Below, one piece after another: positions 61,589-64,000 of a DNA stretch of 64,000 nt. Position 1 is the stretch's first letter. The number at the start of each line of letters is the position of its first letter. Both the position numbers and the translations under genes were made by a program. The DNA is from Spirosoma foliorum (GTDB lineage: Bacteria > Bacteroidota > Bacteroidia > Cytophagales > Spirosomataceae), in NCBI RefSeq assembly GCF_014117325.1, contig NZ_CP059732.1, forward strand, positions 7,443,001 to 7,507,000, written 5' to 3'. A model generated the notes under the pieces. That model did no database searches. It was not told where the DNA came from and was given only the letters and a program-made list of their open reading frames with translations.

Positions 61589-64000
61589 ATGAAGTTAAAT
61601 CTTCGTTATCAGGAATCCTTTGAAGACCGTCATCACGGTCAGACGGACGCGGCTCTGACCGAAATGCTCAAAACGGTGGGTGTGCAATCCATCGATCAAT
61701 TGATTGAGGAAACCGTACCCGAAATCATTCGACTCAAAAAATCGTTGAATCTGCCCGAGCCTAAATCGGAAATGCAGTTTCTGACTGATTTTAAAAAGAT
61801 AATTGGCCAGAATAAGGTTTTTAAATCGTATATCGGTACCGGTTACTACGACACGATTACGCCTAATGTTATCCTGCGTAACATTCTTGAAAACCCAGCC
61901 TGGTATACAGCCTATACGCCTTATCAGGCTGAAATTGCGCAGGGACGGCTTGAAGCTCTGCTGAACTTCCAAACAGTTGTGTCGGACCTGACGGGTATGG
62001 ATTTGGCCAACGCATCGCTTCTGGATGAAGGGACGGCTGCTGCCGAAGCCATGCACATGCTGTATGCCATGCGGCCCGCAGCGAAGAAAAATGCCAGCAC
62101 GTTTTTTGTCTCAGAGCGTTGTCATCCCCAAACGATCGATGTGCTTCTGACTCGTGCAACGCCCGTTGGAGTCAATATTCTTATTGGCGATCATCGCACG
62201 GTTGATTTAACTAATGACGACATTTTTGGCTTACTGTTACAGTATCCGGCTACTGATGGCGAAGTATTTGACTACACTGATCTGATTGCGGCTGCTCATG
62301 AATTAAATAGTACAGTAGCCGTTGCGGCTGATTTGTTGGCGCTAACCCTACTGAAATCACCCGGCGAAATGGGGGCTGATATAGTTGTCGGTTCATCGCA
62401 GCGTTTCGGCGTACCTATGGGCTACGGTGGTCCGCATGCAGCTTATTTTGCTACCCGCGATGCCTTCAAACGACAAATCCCCGGCCGAATTATCGGTGTA
62501 TCGCAGGATGCCGAGGGCAAACCTGCTCTGCGGATGGCGTTGCAAACCCGCGAACAGCACATTCGTCGCGAGAAAGCTACCTCTAATATCTGTACTGCAC
62601 AGGTTTTGTTGGCGGTTATGGCAGGCAGTTACGCCGTTTACCACGGCCCGAAACGGCTTCGCTCCATTGCCGAACAAGTGCATGGACTGACAAGGGCGTT
62701 TGCAACTGCGCTACGTTGGAGTGCTCACGAAGTAAGTACCGAAAATTATTTCGATACGGTAACGGTGAAAGTATCGGATACCGAATCGCTGAAAAAATCG
62801 GCGAAGGCGGCTCAAATTAACCTGAAGTATCTTGCCGATGATGAGCATGTTAGCGTTTCATTTGACGAAGCGAAAACGTTCCATGATCTGACGGAGTTAC
62901 TGACTGTATTTGGGGTAAAAGCAGATATGGACGCTATTCTGGAAGGTTTGGAAATCACCTGGCCGGAGCAACTGATCCGTACGTCCGACTATCTGACGCA
63001 CCCCGTGTTCAATACGCATCACACCGAACACGAGATGTTACGGTACCTGAAATCACTGGAAGAAAAAGATCTTTCACTGGTGCATTCGATGATTTCGTTG
63101 GGTAGCTGTACCATGAAATTGAATGCTACGGCCGAAATGATCCCCGTTACGTGGCCTGAAGTGGGTAAACTGCATCCGTTCGCTCCTAAAGAGCAGACAA
63201 TAGGGTATCAGCAATTATTCAAGGAATTAAACGATTGGCTTTGCGAAATCACGGGTTTTGCGGCTATGTCATTTCAGCCAAATTCGGGCGCTCAGGGCGA
63301 ATATGCAGGTTTGATGGTAATCCGGGCTTATCATGAAAGTCGGGGCGATGAGCACCGAACAATTGCCCTGATTCCTCAATCAGCACACGGTACGAACCCC
63401 GCCAGTGCGGTTATGGCGGGCATGAAGGTGGTGATCGTGAAATGCGACGAGCGTGGCAACATTGATATTGCCGATCTGAAAGCAAAAGCTGAACAGTATA
63501 GCGATAATCTTTCTTGCCTAATGGCAACCTACCCATCGACGCACGGAGTGTTCGAAGAAGGCATTATTGAAATTTGCGATATCATTCACCAGCATGGTGG
63601 CCAGGTGTACATGGATGGGGCCAATATGAATGCCCAGGTGGGTTTAACCTCGCCAGCTTCGATCGGTGCCGATGTTTGCCATCTGAATCTGCACAAAACC
63701 TTCTGTATCCCTCATGGTGGTGGCGGACCAGGCATGGGACCAATCGGTGTAGCTCCTCAGTTAGTGCCTTTCCTGCCAGGACACGCGATGGTTCACCTTG
63801 GCGGTCCTCAGGCCATTCACGCTGTTTCGGCGGCTCCTTATGGATCGGCTAGCATTCTGACAATTTCCTACGCTTATATTGCCATGATGGGTGGTGAGGG
63901 CTTGACAAATGCTACGAAACGCGCTATCCTGAACGCTAATTATATCAAAGCTCGTTTGAGTGGTCATTATGACACACTTTACACGGGTACCAATGGACGT
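61589..64000 (+). CDS. gcvP: Glycine dehydrogenase (aminomethyl-transferring), P-protein, partial
   Basis: The window ends inside this gene after exactly 804 codons. The usual length is about 950-970 residues, so some 150 are missing at the 3' end. The N-terminus [17 protein letters not shown], the glycine-binding [17 protein letters not shown] and the PLP site [17 protein letters not shown] (Lys703) are present, as is the inter-domain [15 protein letters not shown]. It decarboxylates glycine and passes the aminomethyl group to the lipoyl of H-protein in the glycine cleavage system. Single-chain (fused) form, as in other Bacteroidota. No gcvT or gcvH is in the window. Confidence 0.97.
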   Translation, partial: MKLNLRYQESFEDRHHGQTDAALTEMLKTVGVQSIDQLIEETVPEIIRLKKSLNLPEPKSEMQFLTDFKKIIGQNKVFKSYIGTGYYDTITPNVILRNILENPAWYTAYTPYQAEIAQGRLEALLNFQTVVSDLTGMDLANASLLDEGTAAAEAMHMLYAMRPAAKKNASTFFVSERCHPQTIDVLLTRATPVGVNILIGDHRTVDLTNDDIFGLLLQYPATDGEVFDYTDLIAAAHELNSTVAVAADLLALTLLKSPGEMGADIVVGSSQRFGVPMGYGGPHAAYFATRDAFKRQIPGRIIGVSQDAEGKPALRMALQTREQHIRREKATSNICTAQVLLAVMAGSYAVYHGPKRLRSIAEQVHGLTRAFATALRWSAHEVSTENYFDTVTVKVSDTESLKKSAKAAQINLKYLADDEHVSVSFDEAKTFHDLTELLTVFGVKADMDAILEGLEITWPEQLIRTSDYLTHPVFNTHHTEHEMLRYLKSLEEKDLSLVHSMISLGSCTMKLNATAEMIPVTWPEVGKLHPFAPKEQTIGYQQLFKELNDWLCEITGFAAMSFQPNSGAQGEYAGLMVIRAYHESRGDEHRTIALIPQSAHGTNPASAVMAGMKVVIVKCDERGNIDIADLKAKAEQYSDNLSCLMATYPSTHGVFEEGIIEICDIIHQHGGQVYMDGANMNAQVGLTSPASIGADVCHLNLHKTFCIPHGGGGPGMGPIGVAPQLVPFLPGHAMVHLGGPQAIHAVSAAPYGSASILTISYAYIAMMGGEGLTNATKRAILNANYIKARLSGHYDTLYTGTNGR

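Overview
The window looks like a chromosomal segment of a Bacteroidota (Cytophagales) bacterium, most like Spirosoma or a close relative. The main signs are a type IX secretion (T9SS) cargo with a gliding-motility-associated C-terminal (CHU_C) domain beside a PorP/SprF-type outer-membrane gene, TAnnTTTG-type promoter elements, start codons mostly without Shine-Dalgarno sequences, and a very large SdrD-like surface protein. Base composition is roughly balanced by eye. The genus is my inference, not a proven assignment.

Layout. 1-11.4 kb holds housekeeping genes: a DUF349 protein, EttA, a Tat-exported carboxylesterase, an APH-fold kinase, an initiator-type tRNA-Met, the GTPases Era and Der, a DMT exporter, an ArsR-type regulator and RuvB. 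11.5-16.4 kb holds a divergent T9SS pair: a 1220-aa PKD/propeller/CHU_C protein and a PorP/SprF barrel. 16.5-25.8 kb is an accessory stretch of small unknown proteins, two barrel-like envelope proteins around a glycerophosphodiesterase lipoprotein, a metallophosphoesterase, a VWA-like lipoprotein and an amidohydrolase. 25.8-27.8 kb is a LytTR response regulator/histidine kinase operon. 28.07-29.13 kb is an insertion sequence with a 5-bp target duplication and a nonsense-mutated transposase, followed by about 1.3 kb without convincing genes. 30.4-41.3 kb is one 3635-aa surface protein with six SdrD-B-like domains, two homologous propeller modules (one carrying an inserted malectin-like domain) and ten tandem repeats of about 97 residues. 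41.5-53.0 kb holds a small HTH-like protein, a coiled-coil membrane protein, three secreted esterases (two in tandem), an overlapping CitMHS/AtuA/AtuA-C operon, an M28 peptidase and a flippase-like membrane protein.

53.1-61.1 kb is a glycan locus: a GT-C-like membrane protein broken by a +1 shift at a C8 tract, a dolichyl-phosphate-mannose-synthase-like GT2, DUF2304, a decayed second DUF2304 copy, an AT-richer insert (GT2 plus a tail-fibre-like protein), a GT9 heptosyltransferase-like protein and two methyltransferase-like proteins. The window ends inside gcvP.

Intergenic DNA is unusually rich in long, often perfect inverted repeats (13-33 bp stems). Two intergenic copies of a dispersed repeat carry the core GTAGGTGCGACC. 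The best leads are the C8 frameshift in the GT-C gene, the fossil DUF2304 gene, the malectin insertion and non-standard C-terminus of the giant protein, and the 33-bp hairpin that engulfs the stop codon of the AtuA-C gene.
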